Source: Paenibacillus sp. H1-7 (GTDB lineage Bacteria; Bacillota; Bacilli; Paenibacillales; NBRC-103111). Taken from it: a stretch of DNA of 64,000 nucleotides. The notes beneath the pieces are model-generated. The model saw only the letters and a list, made by a program, of their open reading frames with translations, did no database searches and was not told the DNA's origin. Below are positions 15,923 to 24,748 of this stretch, piece after piece. The stretch is from positions 7,864,501-7,928,500 of the forward strand of contig NZ_CP031168.1 of NCBI RefSeq assembly GCF_022354825.1, given 5' to 3'. A program made the translations under genes and the position numbers. Position 1 is the first letter of the stretch. Each line of letters begins with the position of its first letter.

Positions 15923-16351
15923 TTATAACCGTACGCCGGCGTCAAAATGATTGTAATCGTCATCCGACGGATCGAATACTTCGGCTCCGTTACCGAAGTC
16001 GGATTCCCCCGCTCCCACTCCGGGAATCGAAGCGGAGCTGGTTGCGTATTGCTCATTCCAATCCTCATTCACCACATGGGCGGGAATGGCAATAAAGTCT
16101 GCTTCATTGTAAGCCATAGCGTACGTATCGCTCTCTGTTGCGAGTCCCGGAATTTCCTTCAGCAGCCCTCCGTGGGCTTGGGCAATTTCAAGTGCGGACG
16201 TCAAATCGTTGCGTTCCACCTTGATATGCAGGGTAGGGCGCTTCATTTCGCTATGCATACCGGTCGGATAGCCCAGCTCCTCTAGCATGTCCATGGCAAG
16301 CCTAGCCGATTGTTCATTCTCGAATTCAAAAAAGATCGGTGCACCGGTCAT
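15923..16351 (-). CDS. Unknown acidic protein
   Basis: This 142-residue protein has no signal or membrane segment. The first 70 residues (IFFEFENEQSARLAMDMLEE, then PTLHIKVERNDLTSALEIAQ) look like a small beta-alpha-beta domain of the ferredoxin-like type. The C-terminal half is acidic and low in structure, ending EVFDPSDDDYNHFDAGVRL. ATG 16351 has AAAGGA upstream; the open frame extends 57 codons further, but that region overlaps the promoter of the divergent gene. The family was not recognised; it reads like a lineage-restricted Paenibacillus protein. Confidence 0.75.
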   Translation of the reverse strand: MTGAPIFFEFENEQSARLAMDMLEELGYPTGMHSEMKRPTLHIKVERNDLTSALEIAQAHGGLLKEIPGLATESDTYAMAYNEADFIAIPAHVVNEDWNEQYATSSASIPGVGAGESDFGNGAEVFDPSDDDYNHFDAGVRL

Positions 16352-16513
16352 GCGGATTCGTTCCTTTCGTTGTATAATGAAATGGTCTGCTCTATAATTC
16401 CCAGGGTTTCGCCATATTATTCCTGTCCCAAAAAGGAAGACATACGGTCCGAAGACTGCGCATACACTGGTTACAGCTAAACCAAGGTCCGGGAAGGAAA
16501 GGGGTGAATAAAA

Positions 16514-16861
16514 ATGACCCAAACCGACGACGGGCGCAATCCCGTCCAGGCTACAGAAGCCGACGTCAACGAAAATAAATGGATTGCCGCAGCCTCATAC
16601 ATACTATTTTTCCTTCCGCTCATTGCCGCCAAGCAATCCAGGTTCGCCATGTATCATGCGAATCAGGGCCTTATCCTGCTTCTTCTCGGAATTGTATGCA
16701 ACATCGTTCTCGGCCTCATTCCGTTTATCGGCTGGATTTTACTGCCTATCGCCAATCTGGCGACGCTGGCGCTGGCGATTATCGGCATTATACAAGCCGT
16801 AAACGGCCAAATGAAGCCTTTGCCAGTAATCGGCACGATATCGATTATCAAAGTGCCTTAG
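16514..16861 (+). CDS. DUF4870-like small membrane protein
   Basis: This 115-residue protein has a hydrophilic N-terminus of about 20 residues and three predicted membrane helices (starting near AAASYILFFLPLI, GLILLLLGIVCNIVLGLI and LLPIANLATLALAIIGII). The segment SRFAMYHANQGLILL matches the Tic20-like/DUF4870 pattern in which a conserved HxxQ faces the second helix. Function is unknown for the family. AAAGGGG precedes ATG 16514. It is divergent from the 142-residue unknown gene. Confidence 0.85.
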   Translation: MTQTDDGRNPVQATEADVNENKWIAAASYILFFLPLIAAKQSRFAMYHANQGLILLLLGIVCNIVLGLIPFIGWILLPIANLATLALAIIGIIQAVNGQMKPLPVIGTISIIKVP

Positions 16862-16887
16862 CCACTCCATCGGCTGCCGGTACTCGA

Positions 16888-16932
16888 AGCTGTCCTGACG
16901 GGTTCTTCATGAACCGCGAGGACGGCTTTTTT
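16888..16932 (+). terminator. Terminator of DUF4870-like gene
   Basis: AGCTGTCCT / AGGACGGCT outer stem with inner GGGTTC / GAACC, then TTTTTT. Confidence 0.85.
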
Positions 16933-16942
16933 CTATGCCACG

Positions 16943-16998
16943 AGAAATAACCCGTGTTTAATAAATCGGCCGATTCGGCCGGTTCATCGAACACGGGT
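16943..16998 (-). terminator. Terminator of Nudix gene
   Basis: ACCCGTGTT / AACACGGGT with an inner CGGCC / GGCCG stem, followed on the minus strand by TTATTTCT. Confidence 0.65.
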
Positions 16999-17013
16999 CC
17001 AGTGCTGCTGTTT

Positions 17014-17538
17014 TCATGGTTGCGCGTCCATTCCTCCGCTTGCGGAGACCGCGTACAGAGCCTCTAAAGGCAGCGGCGTACAGCTAATGAGCCGCCCGTT
17101 GCGAAAGACGCAGCGGTATTCGCTGCATGGAGCCTGAGCTAGCATCGGCGGCAAAAAGTGCCTTACATGCTTCGCCACGCCCTGATTGTCCGGATGAACA
17201 ATCCATTCTACAGGCCTCCAGGCCAGAATCCCTTCCTCCGTCTCGGCCGGCGTCTCATAAGCGGAGGCATACTTTGCCGGCAGCTCCGCCGTATAAACAT
17301 ACATGCCGTTCGTAGGCTTCCCGTCGACCTCCCAGGTCACAATCCCTCCGTACCGGGCTTCCGTAAGCGCAATGCCGGTCTCCTCGTACACTTCCCGCAG
17401 CACGCTGTCATACGGCGTTTCCCCAGGCTCCAGCTTGCCGCCTACGCCGTTCCACATGCCGAGCAGAGGCGCTTTATGACGGTTCAGCATCAGCAGCTGC
17501 GAGCCTTTACGAATAAAGCATAAATTGTACTTCAGCAT
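17014..17538 (-). CDS. Nudix hydrolase (MutT-like)
   Basis: This 174-residue enzyme should hydrolyse a nucleoside diphosphate linked to another group; oxidised nucleotides are a common substrate of such MutT-like proteins. The complete Nudix box runs GGKLEPGETPYDSVLREVYE followed by ETGI. The N-terminus MLKYNLCFIRKGSQLLMLNR is typical of 8-oxo-dGTPase-type members. ATG 17538 is chosen for the family-like start and a GAGGCG upstream. A C-terminal extension of about 40 residues is unusual for the minimal enzyme. Confidence 0.9.
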   Translation of the reverse strand: MLKYNLCFIRKGSQLLMLNRHKAPLLGMWNGVGGKLEPGETPYDSVLREVYEETGIALTEARYGGIVTWEVDGKPTNGMYVYTAELPAKYASAYETPAETEEGILAWRPVEWIVHPDNQGVAKHVRHFLPPMLAQAPCSEYRCVFRNGRLISCTPLPLEALYAVSASGGMDAQP

Positions 17539-17622
17539 CCGCTGTCGCCTCTTTCCTTCACCCTCATAATGATTTACAATCCGAATCATTAACGGTATAC
17601 GACTCGGCCGCGGCCTCAAGCT

Positions 17623-18378
17623 CTACTGGCCTCCATAAGTCAGCTTTCCGGCCAGCAGAGAGGCTAGTCCGATCGCCGCCTGCTTCTTCCGCTCCCACTC
17701 GTGGAGCGGCATCGAGATGCTGATGGCGCCGGTGATGTCGCCTCCCCGCTGCACGATCGGCGCAGCGACGCAGCAGAAGCCCATCACCGCCTCCTGCTCG
17801 TCGCAGGCGAAGCCGTCCCGCTTCGCCTGCTCCACCTGGCGCCTCAGCTCCTCGCGCGCCATTAGCGTGTACGGCGTCAGCTGGAGAAGCGGACTGCCCG
17901 GTGGATACAGCCGCTCCCAATCGGCTTCGCTCAACCCGGCCAGCAGGGACTTGCCAAGTCCCGTGGCATGCGCCGGAAAACGCGAGCCCGGCCCCGATAC
18001 GACGCGGACCGGATTGGGCGCAGTTTCCTTGGCCAAATAGACGACCTCGCTGCCTTCCAATCGGGCGAGCTGTACCGACTCGCCGATTTCATTCATAATC
18101 GCGGGCGCTTCTTGTTTGAAACGCTCAATCACGTCAAACTGCTGGAAGTAGACGCTGCCGATCCACCCGAGATACCCGCCGAGCCCGTAGGCATCCGCCC
18201 GGTCCTTTTCGATCCAGCCCAGCTCCTCCATCGTTTGCAGCAGGGAGAACATCGTGCTTTTGCTTATTGCGGTTCGCTGGCACAAGTCGCTCAGCCGGAG
18301 CCGTCCGGGCTCTCCGGCAATGAGGCGCAGAACGTCATGCGCTCTCTCCAGCGCGGGAACCCAATACTTTTTATCCAT
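17623..18378 (-). CDS. IclR family transcriptional regulator
   Basis: This 251-residue protein has an N-terminal winged helix (LERAHDVLRLIAGEPGRLRL then DLCQRTAISKSTMFSLLQTM) and a C-terminal ligand domain with GPGSRFPAHATGLGKSLLAG, the IclR effector-domain hallmark, and FACDEQEAVMGFCCVAAPI. ATG 18378 is preferred for the GGTGGAGG upstream. It is divergent from the aldolase gene at 18714 and may regulate it. Three near-identical TTCCA-(A/T)n motifs lie in the shared intergenic region. Confidence 0.93.
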   Translation of the reverse strand: MDKKYWVPALERAHDVLRLIAGEPGRLRLSDLCQRTAISKSTMFSLLQTMEELGWIEKDRADAYGLGGYLGWIGSVYFQQFDVIERFKQEAPAIMNEIGESVQLARLEGSEVVYLAKETAPNPVRVVSGPGSRFPAHATGLGKSLLAGLSEADWERLYPPGSPLLQLTPYTLMAREELRRQVEQAKRDGFACDEQEAVMGFCCVAAPIVQRGGDITGAISISMPLHEWERKKQAAIGLASLLAGKLTYGGQ

Positions 18379-18406
18379 CGGTCCGGATGCCTCCACCATA
18401 TACTAG

Positions 18407-18449
18407 TTCCATATTTTGAACCATGTTCCAAATATTTTTTCCATATTTT
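18407..18449. promoter_or_regulatory. Repeated TTCCA motifs, candidate IclR operator
   Basis: TTCCATATTTT at 18407-18417, TTCCAAATATTTT at 18426-18438 and TTCCATATTTT at 18439-18449 lie just upstream of the IclR start. TTTGAAC-cat-GTTCCAAA at the centre is nearly palindromic. The site is inferred; no binding evidence exists here. Confidence 0.4.
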
Positions 18450-18559
18450 ATCACTGTTCGTTTCCGTCGGTCAACCGTTAACCGATCGCAAAAAAATCGA
18501 CTATTTTTTCCAAATTGTTAACATAATATGTTTGTCAATATGAATTTGTTTTGGTATGA

Positions 18560-18588
18560 TTGACAAAGTATTTAATGATGTGTAATGA
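18560..18588 (+). promoter_or_regulatory. Sigma-A promoter of aldolase gene
   Basis: A perfect TTGACA (18560-18565) and TAATGA (18583-18588) have 17 bp between. A 125-base leader follows with a repeated GCTTAAAAGC-like motif at about 18618-18645. The remainder of 18400-18713 shows nothing else clear. Confidence 0.5.
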
Positions 18589-18713
18589 TAGGGATAGAAA
18601 ATATCACTTTACCGCTTAAAAGCTAAAAAGCTTAAAAGCCGAAAAGTCATTTTTACCCGATACGGGTGCCGGCTATGTGTTAAACTGCCATATAGGAAAA
18701 AGGAGCACTGACT

Positions 18714-19682
18714 ATGACAAGAGATACGAACCACAAAATTTTGGACTGCACGATTCGTGACGGAGGCCTCGTCAACAATTGGGATTTTAGCGTTAAAATG
18801 GTACAGGACATGTATGCGGGCTTAAGCGAAGCCGGCGTAGAATATATGGAAATCGGCTATAAAAACTCCGCCAAGCTGCTTAAAGGTGCCGATGCTGGCC
18901 CATGGCGCTTTTTGAACGAAGACTTCTTGAAAGAGGTTATCAACCGCAAAACCGATACGAAGCTTTCGGCGCTTGTAGATATCGGCCGTGTGGACGAGAA
19001 CGACATTTTGCCGCGTGAGCAAAGCCAGCTTGACCTGATCCGCGTTGCGACCTACATCAAAGATGTAGACAAAGCTCTGGAGCTTGTGCGCAAATTCAAC
19101 AGCTACGGCTATGAAACGAGCATCAACATTATGGCGCTGTCCCATGTTATGGAGAACGAGCTGACCGAAGCTTTCGTGGAAATTAACAAAAGCCCGGTTG
19201 ACGTAGTGTACATCGTAGACTCCTATGGAAGCATGGATTACAGCGACGTCGACTACCTGGTTGCCAAATTCCAGCGTCTTCTTCCTGAGAAACAGCTTGG
19301 CTTGCATATGCACAACAATATGCAGCTTGCTTTCTCCAATACGATTATGGGAGCCAGCAAAGGGGTTCAATTCCTGGATACGTCCGTATACGGTATGGGC
19401 CGCGCTGCCGGCAACTGCCCTACGGAGCTGATCGTCAGCCATTTGAAGAACCCTAAATACGACGTACGTCCTGTACTCGATCTGATCGAGAGACACTTGA
19501 TCCCTATGCGCGAGAAAGTGGAGTGGGGCTACATCATTCCTTACATGATTGCAGGCGTATTGAATGAGCATCCGCGTTCGGCTATGGCTCTTCGTGCCAG
19601 CGATAATAAAGACAAATTCGTCGACTTCTATGATCAGCTGACTTCTCCGGAAGTTATGCCAACTAACCATCACTCCGATTAA
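18714..19682 (+). CDS. DRE-TIM metallolyase family aldolase
   Basis: This 322-residue TIM-barrel protein resembles 4-hydroxy-2-oxovalerate aldolase and HMG-CoA lyase-type enzymes. The signature TIRDGGLVNNW is at 13-23 (the DRE-type motif), the metal-binding HMHNN in QLGLHMHNNMQLAFS, and GMGRAAGNCPTELI near the end of the barrel. The substrate is not evident; relatives are usually annotated only as aldolase catalytic domain proteins. It is well expressed by appearance (AAAGGAG site, consensus-like promoter) and monocistronic. The divergent IclR gene may control it. Confidence 0.88.
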   Translation: MTRDTNHKILDCTIRDGGLVNNWDFSVKMVQDMYAGLSEAGVEYMEIGYKNSAKLLKGADAGPWRFLNEDFLKEVINRKTDTKLSALVDIGRVDENDILPREQSQLDLIRVATYIKDVDKALELVRKFNSYGYETSINIMALSHVMENELTEAFVEINKSPVDVVYIVDSYGSMDYSDVDYLVAKFQRLLPEKQLGLHMHNNMQLAFSNTIMGASKGVQFLDTSVYGMGRAAGNCPTELIVSHLKNPKYDVRPVLDLIERHLIPMREKVEWGYIIPYMIAGVLNEHPRSAMALRASDNKDKFVDFYDQLTSPEVMPTNHHSD

Positions 19683-19696
19683 TAAGCTATGACTTT

Positions 19697-19727
19697 AAGA
19701 CGGTTGCCGTGTGCAGCCGTCTTTTTT
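19697..19727 (+). terminator. Terminator of aldolase gene
   Basis: AAGACGG-TTGC / GCA-GCCGTCTT hairpin followed by TTTTTT. Confidence 0.9.
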
Positions 19728-19862
19728 GATATGCTGCCGCTGCCGCCCCCTCCTTCGTGCCGATACTCCCGCTCCCGCTTGCGATTGTTCTTCACAGTTA
19801 TGGGTATCCTATTGCAGGTAAGGAACATTTTGCATGCTGAACAAGCCCAAGGAGGATGCGTG

Positions 19863-20243
19863 ATGAAGAACAAATGGTTACTGGCTGCGATGATTTTGCT
19901 GGCTGTGGAAGGAAGTACGGTACATACCGCTGCTCTCGCTTCTCATACCGTATACGCTGCTCCTGAAGACAGCGCGACGGGCGTCTATGAAGCGGAGCAG
20001 GCCGAGCTGGAGAAGCAGGTGAAAATTACGAAGGATCAGTGTATAGCCATCGCCATGCAAAAAGTACAGGGCATCGTGCAGGAGATCGAGCTCGGTACTG
20101 AAGACGGCACGATCGTGTACAACGTACTGATCGAGGATAAGAAGGAACGGCTTATGGAGGTTAAGGTGGATGCGGTCACAGGCCATATCATTGATGTAGG
20201 CCGCAGCGACGATGTGTTCGAGACTCCCGAGGATCCCGAGTGA
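19863..20243 (+). CDS. Secreted PepSY-domain protein
   Basis: This 126-residue protein has a signal peptide (MKNKWLLAAMILLAVEGS ...) and one C-terminal PepSY unit. The latter is seen in KITKDQCIAIAMQKVQGIVQ, TIVYNVLIEDKKERLMEVKV and DAVTGHIIDV. PepSY units occur as inhibitors of secreted peptidases and as general extracellular modules. A strong AAGGAGGATGCG site precedes ATG 19863 (an in-frame GTG lies directly before). It is monocistronic and ends with a good terminator. Confidence 0.88.
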   Translation: MKNKWLLAAMILLAVEGSTVHTAALASHTVYAAPEDSATGVYEAEQAELEKQVKITKDQCIAIAMQKVQGIVQEIELGTEDGTIVYNVLIEDKKERLMEVKVDAVTGHIIDVGRSDDVFETPEDPE

Positions 20244-20272
20244 GACTGCAGCTGGTTAAAAATTCTGTCGTA

Positions 20273-20310
20273 AAAGCCTTCCGTGCCCCATGGTCGCGGT
20301 AGGCTTTTTT
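20273..20310 (+). terminator. Terminator of PepSY gene
   Basis: AAGCCTTCCG / GCGGTAGGCTT hairpin followed by TTTTTT. Confidence 0.85.
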
Positions 20311-20423
20311 CATTATGGCCATGAAGCATCTCGATTCCCGTTTCTTCCGCTGGCAGCGTTTGGTATAATAGGGAATCAAACAGGAATTCGATCGGAAGAA
20401 GCTCTACTACGAGACCGAGGTGA

Positions 20424-21251
20424 ATGCTAACCATGAAACCGACCATCGTGCATAAGACGCCGAAAACGCTGCTGAATCCGGCAAGCGGCTATTTGACCGG
20501 CTACAGCCATACGTTGAATCCGTATACCGGCTGCGCTTTTTCCTGCACGTACTGCTACGTGCGCGAGATGCCCGTCGCCAAGTTCCGGGGCGAGCCGTGG
20601 GGCACCTGGGTCGACGTCAAGGAAGGCGCGGCGTCGATCCTCGCTAAGGAGCTCGTCAAAGCAAAGCGCAAAGGACGAGTGACGATCTTCATGTCTTCGA
20701 GCACAGACCCATACCAGCCCGCCGAGTATAACGAGCGGCTTACCCGGTCTTTGCTCGAAGCGATGGTTGCCGAGCAGCCGGACTTCCTGCTCGTGCAGAC
20801 GCGCAGTCCGCTCGTGACTCGCGACATCGATTTGCTGCTCCGGCTGAAGGATCGCGTCCGGATCAGCGTGACGGTCGAGACCGACCTGGAGCCGGTCCGG
20901 CGGGCCTTCACCCCGGCTGCGCCTCCGATTGCGGCGCGGCTTGGGGCCTTGCAGCGGCTCACCGCGGCGGGGCTTGATACGCAGGCGGCGATCTCGCCGG
21001 TGCTGCCGTCCTCGCAGCGGTTCGCTGCGCGGTTGGCCGAAGTCGTCGGGCGCGTATGCATCGACGACTTCTTCATGGGCGACGGCAGCCTCGGGAAGCG
21101 CACGGAGCGGCTCGGCATCCGCCGCATTTACGAGCAGCTCGGCTTAAGCGACTGGTACGACCGCGAAGCGTATCAGCGGGTCGTCGCCGAGCTCCGCCAT
21201 CACTTCCCCGAGGACCGCTTGTTTATAAGCCAAGCCGGCTTTCTCCCATGA
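20424..21251 (+). CDS. SPL-type radical SAM protein
   Basis: This 275-residue protein carries the radical SAM cluster motif CxxxCxxC at C37, C41 and C44 (CAFSCTYC). It belongs to the family annotated as SPL or DNA repair photolyase-like proteins, related to but distinct from spore photoproduct lyase. Family blocks are LNPYTGC, FMSSSTDPYQPAE and LLVQTRSPLVTRDI. The actual substrate is unknown for most members. Its third codon position is strongly GC-rich compared with neighbours. ATG 20424 and ATG 20433 are both possible starts, with GAGGTGA upstream. Confidence 0.9.
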   Translation: MLTMKPTIVHKTPKTLLNPASGYLTGYSHTLNPYTGCAFSCTYCYVREMPVAKFRGEPWGTWVDVKEGAASILAKELVKAKRKGRVTIFMSSSTDPYQPAEYNERLTRSLLEAMVAEQPDFLLVQTRSPLVTRDIDLLLRLKDRVRISVTVETDLEPVRRAFTPAAPPIAARLGALQRLTAAGLDTQAAISPVLPSSQRFAARLAEVVGRVCIDDFFMGDGSLGKRTERLGIRRIYEQLGLSDWYDREAYQRVVAELRHHFPEDRLFISQAGFLP

Positions 21252-21359
21252 ACGGCAGCGGCGGACTACCCGGTTGCGTGGCCCCTGTACCGCCTCTCCT
21301 TAGTCTCTGCCAAACGCCATAACACGCGAATCGGATTCGCCGCGCGCTGGAGAGGCCCA

Positions 21360-22289
21360 TCACTGCTCGATCCGCAAGAAATATACCGGATCGGCCGTTC
21401 TCCCCAGCCGGTATTCGTTCGGGGTCGCCCCGACAAACGTCCGAAACACTTTGATAAAGTAGTTCGTATATTCAAACCCGGCTTCTTTGGCAATCGCCTC
21501 CACGGTTTTGTCCGTATGCCGCAGCAGCCATGCGGCCTGCTCGATGCGGATTTTGCGCAAATACTGATTCGGCTTGAGGCCGGTTTTCTTCAAAAACTGC
21601 CGGCAGAAATGATATTTGCTAAGCCCCGCCGCCTCGGCGATCTGCTCCACGGACAAGTCCTGCGCGTACCGCGACTTCATGTATTTAATGGCGGCCCGAA
21701 TCGCGGCGGGCATGTCCTCAGTCGCTTTGACACTCCCCCTCCCCTCTACATACCGGTGAAGCGCCATCAGCAGCTCATAAAGCCGGGCCGATATCGTATA
21801 TTTATCCAGCTGCGGATCGTGATATACATCTGCATACAGGCGGCTGAGCAGAACAAGCGGCTCTTTATAATCGCGGAACGTCAGCACCGGTCCCGTCGTT
21901 TTCGCAATCGCTTTAAAATGGTTCAACGCATCCATCCCGTTCACGACAATGTATAGAAACTCCCACTCTTCGCCGTCCTCCGGAAAGTAGTACTCCTGAT
22001 CGCTAGGAATGACCGTCATAAATCCGGTATCTTTAGTCAGCGGACATACTGTCTCCCCATCTCTCAGCAGCCCTTTTCCCGCCAACGTATATTGAAACAC
22101 AACGAACCCGCCGCCTCTTTCCAGCCCGTTCCATCGATAGGCCGGGGAAGTTACCCGATCCCACCCGATATTAATAAGCCGAATCGGCTGCTCCGCCGGG
22201 CTTAAATATTTGAAGCCGAAGCTCGTACGCTCGCACATTTCATGAGGCATGAGCAATATAGTCTCATCCTTTCGAAAATATGTTATCAT
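21360..22289 (-). CDS. AraC family transcriptional regulator
   Basis: This 309-residue regulator has an N-terminal cupin-type sensor (GGFVVFQYTLAGKGLLRDG) and a C-terminal double helix-turn-helix (SVEQIAEAAGLSKYHFCRQF, then VEAIAKEAGFEYTNYFIKVF), ending in FVGATPNEYR. AAGGAAAAGG precedes ATG 22289. It is divergent from the GH4 gene, and the start-to-start distance is only about 105 bp. This strongly suggests it controls the GH4 gene in response to an alpha-galactoside or galacturonide; the ligand is inferred from context only. Confidence 0.93.
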   Translation of the reverse strand: MITYFRKDETILLMPHEMCERTSFGFKYLSPAEQPIRLINIGWDRVTSPAYRWNGLERGGGFVVFQYTLAGKGLLRDGETVCPLTKDTGFMTVIPSDQEYYFPEDGEEWEFLYIVVNGMDALNHFKAIAKTTGPVLTFRDYKEPLVLLSRLYADVYHDPQLDKYTISARLYELLMALHRYVEGRGSVKATEDMPAAIRAAIKYMKSRYAQDLSVEQIAEAAGLSKYHFCRQFLKKTGLKPNQYLRKIRIEQAAWLLRHTDKTVEAIAKEAGFEYTNYFIKVFRTFVGATPNEYRLGRTADPVYFLRIEQ

Positions 22290-22317
22290 TGTAAGCCTTT
22301 TCCTTATGTTTTATTAT
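22289..22317 (+). promoter_or_regulatory. Probable sigma-A promoter of GH4 gene
   Basis: TTGTAA (22289-22294) and TATTAT (22312-22317) are 17 bp apart. The -35 overlaps the start codon region of the divergent AraC gene. Confidence 0.5.
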
Positions 22318-22394
22318 GGAACTGTCCAAGAGGGAAGTCAATGGAGCTCAGGCGCGTCTGTACCTTGATCATTCAGCGAAAGGGGTATTGTATT

Positions 22395-23753
22395 ATGTTG
22401 AAAATCGCCATGATTGGCGCAGGAAGCATCGGTTTTACCCGCAGGCTCGTAATGGATATTTTGGCTGTTGAAGAATTTCGGAATGCGCAATTTCGTTTCA
22501 TGGATATTGACGAGGAAAACCTTCGAATGGCGACGAATCTGTGCCGCCATATGATCGAGAGCCACTCGCTTCCGGCGACGATTGTTCCGACGACCAATCA
22601 GAGAGAAGCGATTGCCGGAGCGGACTACGTGTTCTGTACCGCCCGCGTAGGCGGACTTGAGGCGTTTCGCCACGACATTGAAATCCCGCTCCGCTACGGC
22701 GTCGACCAATGCGTAGGCGATACATTGGGACCTGGCGGCGTTTTCTTCGCGCTGCGTACGATCCCTGTGCTACTCGACATCGCTCGCGACATGCGTGAGA
22801 CAGCGCCCAATGCGCTGCTGCTCAACTACTCGAACCCGATGGCGATGAATACGTGGGCTGTCCGCCGCGCCGGCGGCATCCGCGTCGTAGGCTTGTGCCA
22901 CGGCGTACAGCACAGCCATTCGCTGATCGCCAAGGCACTCGGCCTGCCTAAGGCAGAGGTCGATTATACGGCTGCGGGCATCAATCATCAAACCTGGTTC
23001 GTCCAAGTCTCGCATAAGGGACGCAGCGTGCTGCAGGATATTCTCCCTGCGATGGAGAAGCACACGGATATCGCTGCCAAGGAGCCGTGCCGTATCGATG
23101 TGCTTCGCCGTTTCGGTTATTTTTCTACCGAGTCGAACGGTCATTTAAGCGAATATTTACCATGGTACCGCAAGCTGCCGGAACAGACAGCAAAGTGGAT
23201 TTATCCCGATACATGGATCGGCGGGGAGACCGGAGGCTACCTGAACCATTGCCTCAGCCGAGGAGATGAATACAAGGAGAACTATCCGAAGTGGTTGAAC
23301 GGCGAACTTGAATCGATCCGGCTCGGTGAACGCTCCGAGGAGCACGGATCGTATATCTTGGAGGCGCTGGAGACCGGACGGGTGTACCGGGGGCATTTCA
23401 ATATCGAAAATCGCGGCTTGATCACGAATCTGCCGGACGAGTGCACGATTGAGATCCCTTGCTACGTCAACCGCAACGGAATACAGCCGACCTTCGTCGG
23501 CGCGCTGCCGTTGGCTTGCGCCGCCACGTGCCGAGCCAGCATCAGCGTGCAGGAAATGGCTGTCGAGGCGGCGCTGACCGGCAATCGCGAGCTGGTGAAG
23601 CAAGCGATTTTGCACGACCCTCTCACGGCCGCCGTCTGCACGACGGAGCAAGTATGGCGCATGTGCGACGACATGTTCGAGGCGCTCAGCCCTTGGCTGC
23701 CGCAGTTCAACGGCGGCAGCCGGACGTGGAACGATATCCCGCAGCCTGTCTAA
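22395..23753 (+). CDS. melA: Glycoside hydrolase family 4, alpha-galactosidase/galacturonidase type
   Basis: This 452-residue enzyme uses NAD+ and Mn2+ to cleave alpha-galactosidic bonds by the oxidation-elimination mechanism of GH4. The Rossmann motif is IGAGSIGFTR (7-16). The DTLGPGGVFFALRTIP block and NYSNPMAMNT (144-153) match MelA. The metal-ligand Cys-His pair is in GLCHGVQH (C168, H169). MelA-type is the closest fit by motif; an alpha-galacturonidase is possible given the pectinase nearby. AAAGGGG precedes ATG 22395. The frame extends 51 codons upstream without a ribosome binding site. Confidence 0.9.
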   Translation: MLKIAMIGAGSIGFTRRLVMDILAVEEFRNAQFRFMDIDEENLRMATNLCRHMIESHSLPATIVPTTNQREAIAGADYVFCTARVGGLEAFRHDIEIPLRYGVDQCVGDTLGPGGVFFALRTIPVLLDIARDMRETAPNALLLNYSNPMAMNTWAVRRAGGIRVVGLCHGVQHSHSLIAKALGLPKAEVDYTAAGINHQTWFVQVSHKGRSVLQDILPAMEKHTDIAAKEPCRIDVLRRFGYFSTESNGHLSEYLPWYRKLPEQTAKWIYPDTWIGGETGGYLNHCLSRGDEYKENYPKWLNGELESIRLGERSEEHGSYILEALETGRVYRGHFNIENRGLITNLPDECTIEIPCYVNRNGIQPTFVGALPLACAATCRASISVQEMAVEAALTGNRELVKQAILHDPLTAAVCTTEQVWRMCDDMFEALSPWLPQFNGGSRTWNDIPQPV

Positions 23754-23810
23754 TGCTGTAATTGCAGCTTCCAATGGAAATGGACGGCTCAAGGAAATAC
23801 AACGACAGAA

Positions 23811-23847
23811 AGAAGGCTCCTCCGCAATGGTGCGGGAGAGCCTTCTT
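23811..23847. terminator. Convergent hairpin between GH4 and ZIP genes
   Basis: AGAAGGCTC plus CCGC pairs with GCGG plus GAGCCTTCT. The T-runs on both sides are weak. It probably serves both converging transcripts. Confidence 0.65.
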
Positions 23848-23865
23848 CCTCATAAACCCGTCTCT

Positions 23866-24597
23866 TCACCTGAAGCTGTGGGACAAGGCGATCATTGTCA
23901 GCAGACCGGCGATAAAAGCGAACGTGGCAGGTCTCTCATGCCCGTCGCCGTGACTCTCGGGAATAAGCTCTTTGTATACGATGAACAGCATCGCTCCCGC
24001 CGCAAAGGCAAGCCCGTACGGGACGATCCCGGAGACGCGGGAGGTGAAATGATAGCCGGCCATGCAAGCTATCAGCTCCACAAGCGCCGTACCGAAGGAG
24101 AACGCGATCGCCTTCCATCTTCCGACTCCATGAGAAAGGAGGAACAGAGCGATAAGAAACCCTTCCGGCACATTTTGCAGGCCGATGGCAAACGATACGA
24201 GCGGACCTAGATCCGGATGATCGCTTGCGTAGCTGACACCGACCGACAAGCCTTCCGGCAGGTTGTGCAGCCCCATCGCAATGAGAAAAAACAACGACTT
24301 CTCATTCATCCTGTCCGTTCTGGGAGTATGGGACGGCTCTGCGTGCGGAATCCACTTTTCCATGACGGTCAAGACGGCGGTTCCCGCCAATATCCCGATC
24401 GTTAGCACCGGCAAGTTGGACAGCTTCAAGGCGGATGGTATGAGGCTGTAGGTGGAAGCAGCCACCATAATGCCGGCAGTATAGGCAAGCAAGCTGTCGC
24501 GCCCCCGGTGCGATACATGCTTGAACAGCAGCGCCGGAATAGCCCCGAGCAGCGTGCATAACGATGCGATAAGACAACTAAAGGCTATGTCATTCAT
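23866..24597 (-). CDS. ZIP family metal transporter
   Basis: This 243-residue membrane protein is of the ZupT/GufA-like ZIP group, expected to bring Zn2+ or related divalent ions into the cytosol. Helix IV holds the metal-site motif FFLIAMGLHNLPEGLSVGV and helix V FAIGLQNVPEGFLIALFL. About eight hydrophobic segments are seen. GGAGG lies 4-8 bases before ATG 24597. It is monocistronic. With the CDF exporter at 14737 it could balance metal supply, though no shared regulation is seen. Confidence 0.93.
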   Translation of the reverse strand: MNDIAFSCLIASLCTLLGAIPALLFKHVSHRGRDSLLAYTAGIMVAASTYSLIPSALKLSNLPVLTIGILAGTAVLTVMEKWIPHAEPSHTPRTDRMNEKSLFFLIAMGLHNLPEGLSVGVSYASDHPDLGPLVSFAIGLQNVPEGFLIALFLLSHGVGRWKAIAFSFGTALVELIACMAGYHFTSRVSGIVPYGLAFAAGAMLFIVYKELIPESHGDGHERPATFAFIAGLLTMIALSHSFR

Positions 24598-24748
24598 AGG
24601 ACCTCCATAGGACTGAGAAGTATACGCCTCTTTACCATCCTATGTACAAGCCCGTAAAAAATGACCCTTCAGCAGAGGGTAACTCGGCTATCTGAGAGTC
24701 TGGAGTCGAACGTCAGTCGACAGTCTAGTTTCACGCATCAAAGCCGTC

